Shown here: positions 47,384 to 55,808 of the stretch, in pieces
How the letters are laid out: the number at the start of each line of letters is the position of its first letter
Numbering within the stretch: the stretch's first letter is position 1
Origin: Lysobacter soli
Lineage (GTDB): Bacteria > Pseudomonadota > Gammaproteobacteria > Xanthomonadales > Xanthomonadaceae
DNA: 64,000 nt
Reading direction: 5' to 3'
NCBI RefSeq assembly: GCF_003382285.1
Contig: NZ_QTJR01000003.1
Span: 186,001 to 250,000, forward strand
Notes under the pieces: generated by a model
Told to the model about the DNA's origin: nothing
The model's input: only the letters and a program-made list of their open reading frames with translations
Database searches by the model: none
Translations under genes and position numbers: made by a program

Positions 47384-48061
47384 TCAGCGTGCATCGCGCT
47401 TGCCCTGGTTGCGTCGATCCTGGCTGCTGATGTGGCCCTGGTTTCCCTCCAGGCGGATCTCGGCGTTGTGCAGCTCCTGGGCTTTTTCGGCGGCGCTGTC
47501 GGACATCGCGCCCGGCCCACCGCCGTGCCCGTGGTTCGCCTCGAACTGCTGCCACGGCGGCGGCTGGTGATCGCGTTCCTGCTTGGCGGCGAGCAGCTCA
47601 CGCGTGTTCGCCAACGCCTGCTCGGGCGTGATCTGCGGCTTTTCCTCGCGAGCACGGCGACGCGGCGCCTTGGCGGCGGCGGTTGCGTTGGATGTCTGGC
47701 GCGAGGGGGTCTTGCGGGCGGCGGTCGCCTGTTTGGCGGTGGCCTTCCGGGCGGCGGTCTTCTTCGCTGCGGTCTTCTTCGCTGCGACCTTCGTCGCCGC
47801 GGACTTCTTGGTGGCGACCTTCTTGGTGGCGACCTTCTTCGTCGCGGACTTCTTTGCCGGGGCCTTCGTGGCCGCGGTCTTCTTCGTCGAAGCCTTCTTC
47901 GCGGGGACCTTCTTCGTCGCCGTTTTGGCCGACTTCGCGGCCTTGCCGACGGCCTTCTTCGCTGCCTTCGCAGGTGCCTTCTTCGCGGTCTTCTTCGAAG
48001 CGGCTTTCTTCGCGGGCGCCTTGCGGGCCGTGGTCTTCTTGCCGGCCTTCCTCATCGCCAT
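47384..48061 (-). CDS. Histone H1-like lysine/alanine-rich protein
   Basis: A 225-aa protein whose first 130-140 residues are tandem KKA/KKTA/AKK repeats, as in histone H1-like bacterial proteins that condense DNA. The C-terminal third is quite different: it contains ITPEQALANTRELLAAKQERD, then PPPWQQFEANHGHGGG and a charged end rich in glutamate and arginine. AGGAG lies seven bases before the ATG, which supports real translation. DNA binding by the repeat part is inferred from composition. Confidence 0.78.
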   Translation of the reverse strand: MAMRKAGKKTTARKAPAKKAASKKTAKKAPAKAAKKAVGKAAKSAKTATKKVPAKKASTKKTAATKAPAKKSATKKVATKKVATKKSAATKVAAKKTAAKKTAARKATAKQATAARKTPSRQTSNATAAAKAPRRRAREEKPQITPEQALANTRELLAAKQERDHQPPPWQQFEANHGHGGGPGAMSDSAAEKAQELHNAEIRLEGNQGHISSQDRRNQGKRDAR

Positions 48062-48288
48062 GCCTGGACTCCTGGCTCAACGGGGAATTCCGGCATATCA
48101 CGGGCTGCATTCATGCCGGGTGAGCGCCGACCCGCTGCGTCACGCGTGCGAACGCGTGGCGACCGGATCTGACCGCTTGCGTCACATCGCGTCGGCCAGA
48201 TCCTCATCACGACGTGTGGCACGGAATCTGCGTGATCCAGTACCGGAAATGCGCTTGGGGAAGCGCTCCGCACGCCCGGGAGGACACC

Positions 48289-48471
48289 ATGACCCTGCAT
48301 CACCTGACGCTCGACCACCTGAGCGACGACGCACTGATGTCCCGCCTTTACGAACTGGCGCGCACCGACCGCCATACCGTGGAAACCGCGCAGATCGACG
48401 CCGAAGTCTATTCGCGCCTGCTCCAGACCTACGGCGACGCCGAGCCCGACACCGCCTGCGTCGCGGCGTAA
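48289..48471 (+). CDS. Small protein of unknown function
   Basis: A 60-aa mostly helical protein (MTLHHLTLDHLSDDALMSRL and onward) with no recognised motif. It has GGAGGA seven bases upstream of the ATG, a strong ribosome site, and is divergent from the histone-like gene. A single late cysteine is present. Kept because of the ribosome site and normal codon use. Confidence 0.62.
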   Translation: MTLHHLTLDHLSDDALMSRLYELARTDRHTVETAQIDAEVYSRLLQTYGDAEPDTACVAA

Positions 48472-48520
48472 TCCGGAATACCGGGCGGGGCGCGATGCCC
48501 CGCCGCGATGCATTGCCGCA

Positions 48521-49129
48521 TCAGCCCCCGAACGAGGGGCTCATCAGCCGTTGCAGGAAGGCCCCGCCGAAGCGCGGCTCCATCAGCAGCATGAACAACA
48601 CGCCGTAGATCGCGCCGGAGATGTGCGCGCTGTGGTTGATGTTGTCGCCGCCGCGCTTGTCCATGTAGATCGAATAGCCGATGTACATCACGGCGTACAG
48701 GATCGCCGGCATCGGCAGGAAGAACACGAGGATCAGCGACCACGGCTGCAGCAGGATGAAGGCGAACAGCACCGCCGATACCGCGCCCGACGCGCCTAGG
48801 CTCCGGTACGTGGGATCGTGCCGGTGGCGCAGGTAGGTCGGCAGGATCGCGATGACTATCGCCGACAGGTAGAACAGCACGAACCCGAGCGGCCCGACCA
48901 GCTCTGCCATCACGCGCTCGATCAGGCGACCGAAGAAGTACAGCGTGATCATGTTGAACAGCAGGTGCGACCAGTCGGCATGGATGAAGCCATGCGTCAG
49001 CAGCCGGTCGTACTGCTTTTTCCGGTCGATCGCCGGCGGCCACAGGATCAGGCGGTCCAGCAGCGCCGGCCGCTCGAAGGCGAGCCAGGACACCAGCACG
49101 GTCACGGCGATCAGGGCGAAGGTCAGCAT
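48521..49129 (-). CDS. Rhomboid-family intramembrane serine protease
   Basis: Six-helix membrane protease of 202 aa. The catalytic serine is Ser114 in LGASGAVS and the histidine is His169 in SAHISGAIYG; Asn59 in HLLFNM lies in the family position. Substrates are single-span membrane proteins and cannot be named. It lies 48 bases downstream of the peptide transporter gene on the minus strand. Confidence 0.92.
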   Translation of the reverse strand: MLTFALIAVTVLVSWLAFERPALLDRLILWPPAIDRKKQYDRLLTHGFIHADWSHLLFNMITLYFFGRLIERVMAELVGPLGFVLFYLSAIVIAILPTYLRHRHDPTYRSLGASGAVSAVLFAFILLQPWSLILVFFLPMPAILYAVMYIGYSIYMDKRGGDNINHSAHISGAIYGVLFMLLMEPRFGGAFLQRLMSPSFGG

Positions 49130-49177
49130 TCAGTGGGTTCCAGTGTTCGTCCCGTTCGATCGCCCGATCATGGAGGA

Positions 49178-50803
49178 TCAGGCGTGACGGTAGTTGTCCT
49201 GCATCGGGTAACGCCGCGCGTACAGCGCGAACGCCGCCGCCGCGACGAAGGCGAAGCCGGCGAAGAAGAACATCAGGAAGGCGTTCTCGCTGAGCCCGGT
49301 GGCGCCGATGTGCGAGGTCACGTACTCGTTGCGCACGCCCGCGTTGGTCAGCAGCACCCACAGGCTGCCGAACGTGCTGGCGAGGTACCAGAAGGCCATG
49401 ATCACGCCCTTCATCGCCTGCGGCGCCTGGCTGTAAGCGAACTCGAGCGCGGTCGCCGACACGAGCACCTCGCCGAAGGTCAGCAGCGCGTACGGCAGGA
49501 TCTGCCACGCCAGCGAGACGGGGTCGCCGCCGTCGATGTAGAGCTGCAGCGCGCCAGCGATCACCCAAGCCACGCCCGAGAACGCGATGCCCGCGCCCAT
49601 GCGCCGCAGCGCGGTGGGCTCGAAGCCCATGCGCTTGAGCGCCGGGTACAGCACCAGGTTGTTGAACGGGATCAGCAGCATCACCAGCGCGGGGTTCAGC
49701 GCCTGCATCTGCGCGGCGTCGCGCACCAGCCAGCTCGGCCACCACCACGCGTCGTGCGGCATCGCCATCTGGTTGCCCTGCAGCACCCACGTCGAGGCCT
49801 TCTGGTCAAACAGCGACCAGAACGGCGTGGTCAGCGCGAACACGATCAGGATGCGCAGCACGGCGCGCACGCCGTCGACCGCCGCGTCCGGATGCGTGCC
49901 GCGGGCGCGGTCGAGCTGCATCGACGTGCCGATGCCGCCGAAGGCGATCACCGCGCCCAGCGCCAGGCACGCGGAGATGACGAAGCCGAACGATTCGGGC
50001 CACCACGACAGTCCGACCGTCGCATGCAGCGCCCAGCCGAGCAGCAGGCCCGCCGCCAGTGCGAAACCGCCCATCGCGACGAGGAAGCCGCCGCGCCCCT
50101 GCCCCGGCGCGAGGAGCGCCGTGCGCGCGACGTGCAGGAACGAGTTCGGATCCGATGCCGCCGGCGGCACGTTGATGTACTGCTTGCGGCCGAGCCAGAA
50201 GATGAAGGTCGCGATGAACATCAGCGCGCCCGGGATGCCGAACGCCACCGCCGGCCCGTATTCGCGCAGGAAGATGGGCATCAGCAGCGAGGCGAAGAAG
50301 CTGCCGAAGTTGATGATCCAGTAGAAGCCGTCGAAGACCTTCCGCGCCAGGTGCTTGTTGGTCTGGTCGAACTGGTCGCCGACGAACGACACCACCAGCG
50401 GCTTGATGCCGCCCGAGCCCAGCGCGATCAGGAACAGGCCGGTGTAGAAGCCGTTGCGGTTGTTCTCGAACAGCGCCAGGCACGCGTGGCCGGCGCAGTA
50501 GATCAGCGAGAACCACAGCACCGTGCGGTACTTGCCGAAGAAGCGGTCGGCCAGCCAGCCGCCCAGCAGCGGGAAGAAGTACACGCCGATGACGAAGGTG
50601 TGGAAGACCTCCTTCGCCATGCCCGCGCGCTCGCCTTCGGGCAGGTACGCCAGCAGCGCGCTGGAGGCCAGGAACTGCACCAGGATGTTGCGCATCCCGT
50701 AGAAGCTGAAGCGCTCGCAGCCTTCGTTGCCGATGATGTAGGGAATCTGGCGCGGAAGCCTGTTGCTGCTTTCGGCCGGCGCTGCGGTCGCGGGAATCGT
50801 CAT
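49178..50803 (-). CDS. POT-family proton-dependent peptide transporter
   Basis: Inner-membrane symporter of di- and tripeptides, 541 aa with about 14 helices. The POT signatures are visible: ERFSFYGMRNIL near the start, FVGDQFD and the FYWIINFGSF motif. I chose MTIPATAAPAES; the upstream 47 codons look like non-coding sequence. It probably shares a transcript with the rhomboid gene. Confidence 0.93.
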   Translation of the reverse strand: MTIPATAAPAESSNRLPRQIPYIIGNEGCERFSFYGMRNILVQFLASSALLAYLPEGERAGMAKEVFHTFVIGVYFFPLLGGWLADRFFGKYRTVLWFSLIYCAGHACLALFENNRNGFYTGLFLIALGSGGIKPLVVSFVGDQFDQTNKHLARKVFDGFYWIINFGSFFASLLMPIFLREYGPAVAFGIPGALMFIATFIFWLGRKQYINVPPAASDPNSFLHVARTALLAPGQGRGGFLVAMGGFALAAGLLLGWALHATVGLSWWPESFGFVISACLALGAVIAFGGIGTSMQLDRARGTHPDAAVDGVRAVLRILIVFALTTPFWSLFDQKASTWVLQGNQMAMPHDAWWWPSWLVRDAAQMQALNPALVMLLIPFNNLVLYPALKRMGFEPTALRRMGAGIAFSGVAWVIAGALQLYIDGGDPVSLAWQILPYALLTFGEVLVSATALEFAYSQAPQAMKGVIMAFWYLASTFGSLWVLLTNAGVRNEYVTSHIGATGLSENAFLMFFFAGFAFVAAAAFALYARRYPMQDNYRHA

Positions 50804-51029
50804 CCGGTTCTGCCTGTACTCGTGATCGCCGCGACTCCGTTCGCCTGGCGGGACGGCGCCCGTCGCGGTGCGTCGGCGACGGGCAAAAAACAGGCGGAGC
50901 TCAGACCCCGCCGTGCCCGGAGAGTACCAAGGGGGCCGCGGCAAGCGAAGTGCTGGGGTGGGCGGGATGCGGGGCGTGTGCGGCCGTGGCGTCGCCAGGC
51001 GGCGATAACCGCACGCGGCGCGCCTTTGC

Positions 51030-51057
51030 CGTCATCCCCGCGCGGGCGGGGATCCAG
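51030..51057 (+). repeat. REP-like palindrome, pair D left
   Basis: CGTCATCCCCGCGCGGGCGGGGATCCAG: stem ATCCCCGC / GCGGGGAT, with a GCG-type loop instead of GAAG. The paired change from TTCCC to TCCCC on both arms keeps the stem. Confidence 0.82.
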
Positions 51058-51109
51058 CTATGGCTGCGCCACGCCTCCGCCAGCCGTCGGGCGTGACGGT
51101 ACGGATGCA

Positions 51110-51135
51110 TGGATTCCCGCCTTCGCGGGAATGAC
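51110..51135 (-). repeat. REP-like palindrome, pair D right
   Basis: TGGATTCCCGCCTTCGCGGGAATGAC, the common form, in reverse orientation to its partner with 52 bases between. No gene lies between the two. Confidence 0.85.
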
Positions 51136-51167
51136 GGCAAGCGAAAGCGGGGGCGCGACCACGAAAC

Positions 51168-51995
51168 CTAGTCCGCCGCTTCCACTCCATCGGCCAGGTC
51201 CGCGGCGTCATCGAATCCGGCGCCGCCTTCTTCGGCGACCGCAGCGGCATCGGCCGCCTGCTCCGCACCCTGCACCTCCAGCGTGTACTGGAAGTTCTGC
51301 ATCATCTGGCGCGGGCCTTCGCGGTACGCCGCGGCGATCGCCAGCGTGTGTTGGCCCGGCGGCAGCGGCTTGAGCATCAGCCAGTAGCCGTCGGTGGCGA
51401 CGGCCGGGTCGTTCGAGGTCAGCGTGAAGCACGACTCGCCGGCCGCGCGCATGCGCTGGTACTGGCCGATGGGACGACCGTCGAGCAGCACGAGCCCGGT
51501 GTAGACGTGGTCGACGAAGTTCGCCGCGCGCTGCTGCTTCTGCGTGCAGCTGAGCGCTTCCGTTTCGCCCGGCTCGCCGGCGCCGACGGCCCGCGTGATC
51601 AGCGGGACGAACAGGTGGCGATCGGCCGGAATCGTGCAGGTGCGCATCGCGTCGAACGAACCGTCGGTGCCGGCGAGGAACCACACCGGACCGTCCTGGT
51701 GCTCCGCACAGCGGCTGCCATCGCGATCCTGGTACGGCGCCTTGCCATCGAAGCGGCTGGCCCACTGCCACCAGCGCGAGGACCACTGCGTCTGCGCGGC
51801 ATCGGCCACGGCGACATCGGCAGGCACCCAGCGGTCGTCCAGGCTCACCACCGGCGGCGGTGGCGGCGCCTCCTTCTGCTGGCTCCAGCCCAGTTCCTCG
51901 CGGATGTCCTGCACTTCCTTGCAGCCGGTGGCGAGCAGCGCACCGGCCGCGCACATGGTCGCCAACGCCGCGCGCGCGGCGGTCGAAAGGTTCAT
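51168..51995 (-). CDS. Uncharacterised lipoprotein
   Basis: Exported lipoprotein of 275 aa. The signal peptide ends in LLATGC (cysteine about residue 25). The mature part includes RWWQWASRF, a block that recurs in uncharacterised exported proteins, then four cysteines spread through the domain and an acidic, alanine-rich C-terminal tail of about 35 residues. Its ATG overlaps the GST stop by four bases. I do not recognise a function. Confidence 0.78.
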   Translation of the reverse strand: MNLSTAARAALATMCAAGALLATGCKEVQDIREELGWSQQKEAPPPPPVVSLDDRWVPADVAVADAAQTQWSSRWWQWASRFDGKAPYQDRDGSRCAEHQDGPVWFLAGTDGSFDAMRTCTIPADRHLFVPLITRAVGAGEPGETEALSCTQKQQRAANFVDHVYTGLVLLDGRPIGQYQRMRAAGESCFTLTSNDPAVATDGYWLMLKPLPPGQHTLAIAAAYREGPRQMMQNFQYTLEVQGAEQAADAAAVAEEGGAGFDDAADLADGVEAAD

Positions 51996-52621
51996 GCCCA
52001 TTCGGTCAGCCCCTCGCGTTCGTAGAGCGTGCGGAACGACGGCCGCGCCTTCATGCGTTCGGCCAGCGTCGCCAGGTGCGGCCACGTGTGGCCCGGGCGC
52101 GGCATGTTCCGCGTCCAGCGCATCAGCATCGTCAGGTAGAAGTCCGCCGCGCTCAGGCGGTCGCCCAGCAGGTACGGACCGTTCGCGGCGAGGTGCGCGT
52201 CAAGCCGGTCCCACGTCGCCTCGATGCGGCCGCGCGCGCCGGCCTGCACGCGGTCGGCGTGGTCGGCGTCGATGTCCTGCGGATACCACCACAGCCGCAG
52301 CGGCGACTGCAGCGTGTTGGCGAGGTTGAGCATCCACTGCAGGTACGCGCCGCGCTGCGGGTCGTCCAGCGCCGGCGCGAGCCCCGCCTGCGGATGGCGA
52401 TCGGCGACGTGCAGCACCAGTGCGGCGGCCTCGTACAGCGGCTGGCCGTCGGCGACGAGCGTGGGCACCACGCCATTGGGATTGAGCGCGAGGTACCCGG
52501 CGCTTTTCTGCTGGCCGGCCTTGGTGTCGACCAACGCCAGTTCGTGCGGGACGTCCAGCTCGATGAGCAGCCAATGGACGACCAGACTCGCCGCCCCGGG
52601 CGAGTAGTAAAGACGGTACAT
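51992..52621 (-). CDS. Glutathione S-transferase family protein
   Basis: GST of 209 aa, with MYRLYYSPGAASL as the thioredoxin-fold opening, the cis-proline loop NGVVPTLV and the YEAAAL contact motif, followed by the helical domain. It is the second GST in the window and is coupled to the downstream lipoprotein gene. Closest in pattern to bacterial beta or theta types. Substrate unknown. Confidence 0.9.
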   Translation of the reverse strand: MYRLYYSPGAASLVVHWLLIELDVPHELALVDTKAGQQKSAGYLALNPNGVVPTLVADGQPLYEAAALVLHVADRHPQAGLAPALDDPQRGAYLQWMLNLANTLQSPLRLWWYPQDIDADHADRVQAGARGRIEATWDRLDAHLAANGPYLLGDRLSAADFYLTMLMRWTRNMPRPGHTWPHLATLAERMKARPSFRTLYEREGLTEWA

Positions 52622-52770
52622 GCGGCATTCCCCCGGAATGAGCGCGGATGATCGCATGCCGTTCATGCGGCGAACCGGGCGGAAGGTCACGTCATTCCCG
52701 CTTCAGGCTTTCGCGCGGCGTCCACCCGCACGGGCGGAAGGTGAAGTCCCGCCCGCGCCACGCCGATGCA

Positions 52771-55344
52771 ATGAGCCTGACGGAATACCGCCGCAAGCGG
52801 CAGTTCACCAAGACCCGCGAACCCGAGCCCGGCAAGCGCCTGCCGCAGGGCCGGCGTGCGATCTTCGTCGTCCAGCTGCATCACGCCAGCCGCCGCCACT
52901 ACGACTTCCGCCTGCAGATCGGCGACGCGCTGAAAAGCTGGGCGGTGCCCAAGGGACCGAGCTACGACCCGAACGTCAAGCGCATGGCGGTCGAAGTCGA
53001 GGACCATCCGGTCGATTACGCCGAGTTCGAAGGCGAAATTCCGAAGGGCCATTACGGCGGCGGCCATGTCGCGCAGTTCGACCACGGCGTGTGGGCGACG
53101 CCTTACGACCCGGAAGAACAGCTCGCGAAGGGCCACCTGAAGTTCGAACTGTTCGGCGACAAGCTCAAGGGCGGCTGGCACCTGGTGCGCTCGGGAAAAC
53201 CGGCGCGTCAGCCGCAATGGCTGCTGTTCAAGGACAAGGACGAATACGCCGGCACGCTCGAAGCCGACGACCTGCTCGCCGACGTCACGCCGCCGCCGGA
53301 GGAAGACGCCAAGCGCGCCGGACGCGGCAAGGCCAAACGCAAGCGCGAGACCGAAGTGCCGGTTCAGAGCGCGACGCGGCATCGCGACTGGGCGAAGCTG
53401 GCGATGAAGTTGCCCGGCGCGCGCAAGGCCGCCGCGCCGACGGAGTTCTTCGCGCCGCAGCTGGCCAAGCTCGGCGACGCGCCACCCGAAGGCGACCAGT
53501 GGGTGCACGAGATCAAGTGGGACGGCTACCGCATTGTCGCCACTGTCGCGCGGGGCAAGGCCAAGCTCTGGTCGCGCAATGCGCTGGACTGGACCGACAA
53601 GGTGCCCGAGATCACCGGCGCGATCGAAGCGCTGGGCCTGAAATCCGCTGCGCTCGACGGCGAACTCATCGCCGGCTCCGGCACGCGCGACGACTTCAAC
53701 CTGCTGCAGGCGACGCTGTCCGGCGAACGCCAGGGCACGTTGTCGTACGCATTGTTCGACCTGCTGCACGTCGATGGCGTGGACATCAGCAAGGCGCCGC
53801 TGATCGAACGCAAGACGCTGCTGGAGCAGATCCTCGGCCACGGCACGCGCCACCTGTCGTACAGCTCGCATGCGGTGGGCGACGGCGAGCAGGCATTCGA
53901 GCTCGCGGGCCAACAGGATTTCGAAGGCATCATCTCCAAGCGCGCCGACCGCGCCTACCACTCCGGGCGCGGCGACGACTGGCGCAAGACCAAGGCGCTG
54001 CACAGCGACGAATACGCCGTCGTCGGATGGACCGCGCCGAAGGGCAGTCGCAGCGGTTTCGGGTCGCTGCTGCTCGCCACGCCCGACAAGCGCCATGGCT
54101 GGGCCTACGTCGGCCGCGTGGGCAGCGGGTTCTCCGACACGCTGATCAAGGACATCAGCAAGCGCCTCGGCCGGGCGGGTTCGAAGGAACCGACCGTGTA
54201 CGTGCCCGAGAACGACACCGACCTGCGCAGCGCGAAGTGGTTCGAACCGCGCTTCGTGGTGGAAGTGAACTTCCGCGGCATCGGCGGACAGGGCCTGCTC
54301 CGGCAGCCGTCGCTCAAATCCATTCGCGACGACAAGCGCATCGAGGATCTATCTGACAGCGATCGCGGTTCGGGTACGAAGCCGACCAAGGCCGCAGCGA
54401 AGAAGACCGCATCCAAGACGAGCGCATCGAAGACGGCAACGAAGAAGGCCGTGAAGTCGGCGACGAAAACCGCGCGCACGCCGCCGAAACTCAGCAGCCC
54501 GACGAAGGTGCTGTATCCCGACGACGGCTACACCAAGCTCGATGTCGCCAACTACTACGCGGCGGTTCGCGACCATCTGCTGCCGGAAATCGCCGGCCGT
54601 CCGCTGTCGATCATCCGCTGCCCCGCCGGCACCGACAAACCCTGCTTCTTCCAGAAACACCACACGCCCGGGCTCGAGCTCGTCGAATTCGTGCGCCTGA
54701 AGGAAGAAGCCGGCAACAACGCCAACTACCTCGTCGTGAACGACGACGCCGCGTTGATGGAACTGGTGCAGTTCAACGCGCTGGAATTCCACCCGTGGGG
54801 CTCGCACGCGGACGATCCCGATCGCGCCGACCGCATCGTCTTCGACCTGGACCCCGGCCCCGACGTGCCGTTCGACGAAGTCAAACGCGCCGCCGTGGAC
54901 GTGCGCAAGCGGCTCATCGAACTCGAACTGGAATCCTTCCTGCGCACTACCGGCGGCAAGGGCCTGCACGTGGTGGTGCCGTTGAATCCCGGCTGCGACT
55001 GGAGCCTGGTGAAACCGTTCGCGCAGAGCTTCGCAGAAGTGATGTCGCAGGCCGAACCCGACCGCTTCCTCTCCGTGTCGACCAAGCGTCTTCGCAACAA
55101 GCGCATCTTCGTCGACTACCTGCGCAACGGGCGCGGCGCCACGGCGGTCGCGTCGTATTCGCTGCGTGCCCGGCCGCGTGCGCCGGTGTCGATGCCCCTG
55201 GCGTGGAGCGAGCTGTCCAAGCTCAAGCGCGGCGACGCGTTCACCATCGCCGACGTGCCCGCGCGCCTGAAGCGACGTCGCAAGGACCCGTGGGCGGGGA
55301 TCGAGAAGATCAAGCAGAATCTGTCGAAGTTTTCGGCGGAGTAG
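52771..55344 (+). CDS. ligD: Multidomain NHEJ DNA ligase LigD (PE-Lig-Pol)
   Basis: DNA double-strand-break repair enzyme of 857 aa. Domain order: 3'-phosphoesterase (about 1-180, HHASRRHYDFRL motif), ATP-dependent ligase (about 225-535, adenylated Lys249 in EIKWDGYR), a lysine/alanine-rich linker (about 535-572) and a primase-polymerase (about 578-857, starting VLYPDDGYTK). This is the Pseudomonas-type order. I chose MSLTEYRRKR as start. Ku and a second polymerase domain are encoded 4.5-6 kb downstream on the same strand. Confidence 0.95.
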   Translation: MSLTEYRRKRQFTKTREPEPGKRLPQGRRAIFVVQLHHASRRHYDFRLQIGDALKSWAVPKGPSYDPNVKRMAVEVEDHPVDYAEFEGEIPKGHYGGGHVAQFDHGVWATPYDPEEQLAKGHLKFELFGDKLKGGWHLVRSGKPARQPQWLLFKDKDEYAGTLEADDLLADVTPPPEEDAKRAGRGKAKRKRETEVPVQSATRHRDWAKLAMKLPGARKAAAPTEFFAPQLAKLGDAPPEGDQWVHEIKWDGYRIVATVARGKAKLWSRNALDWTDKVPEITGAIEALGLKSAALDGELIAGSGTRDDFNLLQATLSGERQGTLSYALFDLLHVDGVDISKAPLIERKTLLEQILGHGTRHLSYSSHAVGDGEQAFELAGQQDFEGIISKRADRAYHSGRGDDWRKTKALHSDEYAVVGWTAPKGSRSGFGSLLLATPDKRHGWAYVGRVGSGFSDTLIKDISKRLGRAGSKEPTVYVPENDTDLRSAKWFEPRFVVEVNFRGIGGQGLLRQPSLKSIRDDKRIEDLSDSDRGSGTKPTKAAAKKTASKTSASKTATKKAVKSATKTARTPPKLSSPTKVLYPDDGYTKLDVANYYAAVRDHLLPEIAGRPLSIIRCPAGTDKPCFFQKHHTPGLELVEFVRLKEEAGNNANYLVVNDDAALMELVQFNALEFHPWGSHADDPDRADRIVFDLDPGPDVPFDEVKRAAVDVRKRLIELELESFLRTTGGKGLHVVVPLNPGCDWSLVKPFAQSFAEVMSQAEPDRFLSVSTKRLRNKRIFVDYLRNGRGATAVASYSLRARPRAPVSMPLAWSELSKLKRGDAFTIADVPARLKRRRKDPWAGIEKIKQNLSKFSAE

Positions 55345-55400
55345 AGGTTGGGCTCAACGCCGCGGCGCCGGAGGGAACCCCGAACGGCGTCAAACCTTCC

Positions 55401-55428
55401 CGTCATTCCCGCGAACGCGGGAATCCAG
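55401..55428 (+). repeat. REP-like palindrome, pair E left
   Basis: CGTCATTCCCGCGAACGCGGGAATCCAG: the stem extends to 11 bp through the GCG/CGC pairs around a short GAA loop. Faces its partner across 52 bases. Confidence 0.87.
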
Positions 55429-55480
55429 CGTCTTTCGTGGACGGCAGCTGCTTGCAGTGCGGCGGGTGCGTGCAAAGGCA

Positions 55481-55508
55481 CTGGATTCCCGCGTTCGCAG
55501 GAATGACG
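55481..55508 (-). repeat. REP-like palindrome, pair E right
   Basis: CTGGATTCCCGCGTTCGCAGGAATGACG, reverse-oriented partner of the copy at 55401, with one mismatch in the stem (A for G). Confidence 0.85.
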
Positions 55509-55808
55509 AGCAACGCGTAGCGAGCGGCAAGGCTCCAACGATGGCAACCTCGGGGCGCGCTGCGCTCACTCGGGCCGACGGCGCGCCAACCCGCCCGCAT
55601 ACAGCTTCGCCCTTTACACCGTTCCGACAGGCAGAAGACCTGTTCGCAACAAATCCACACGCACCATCCGCCGACCGGATGCGCACGCTTTCGGCATGGG
55701 GACTTCCACAGGGACGAGGGCGGCCTGTTGCCCGTCGCGGTCGCGTTTGCTCCGGGCAAACCCTGTCCCGCGCCCGTACAACGGGCCACCTCCGAGGAGA
55801 TCCACCCC

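Larger units (their letters stand above)
50804..51167. other. Gene-free region with a REP pair
   Basis: A stretch of 364 bases without a supportable gene. Its first third is the upstream region of the peptide transporter gene. The rest holds an inverted pair of the REP-like family (51030-51057 and 51110-51135). I saw no clear promoter. Confidence 0.7.
55345..55808. other. Gene-free region with a REP pair and protease leader
   Basis: A stretch of 464 bases with no supportable gene between ligD and the S8 protease. It contains an inverted REP-like pair (55401-55428 and 55481-55508). The last 130 bases lead to the protease start, with GAGGAGA eight bases before its GTG; a promoter is expected but not distinct. 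Confidence 0.7.

Noticed and set aside
47384-48061. Histone-like gene as a low-complexity artefact
   Set aside because: It has AGGAG at good spacing, and a non-repetitive C-terminal part with normal composition, so I kept it.
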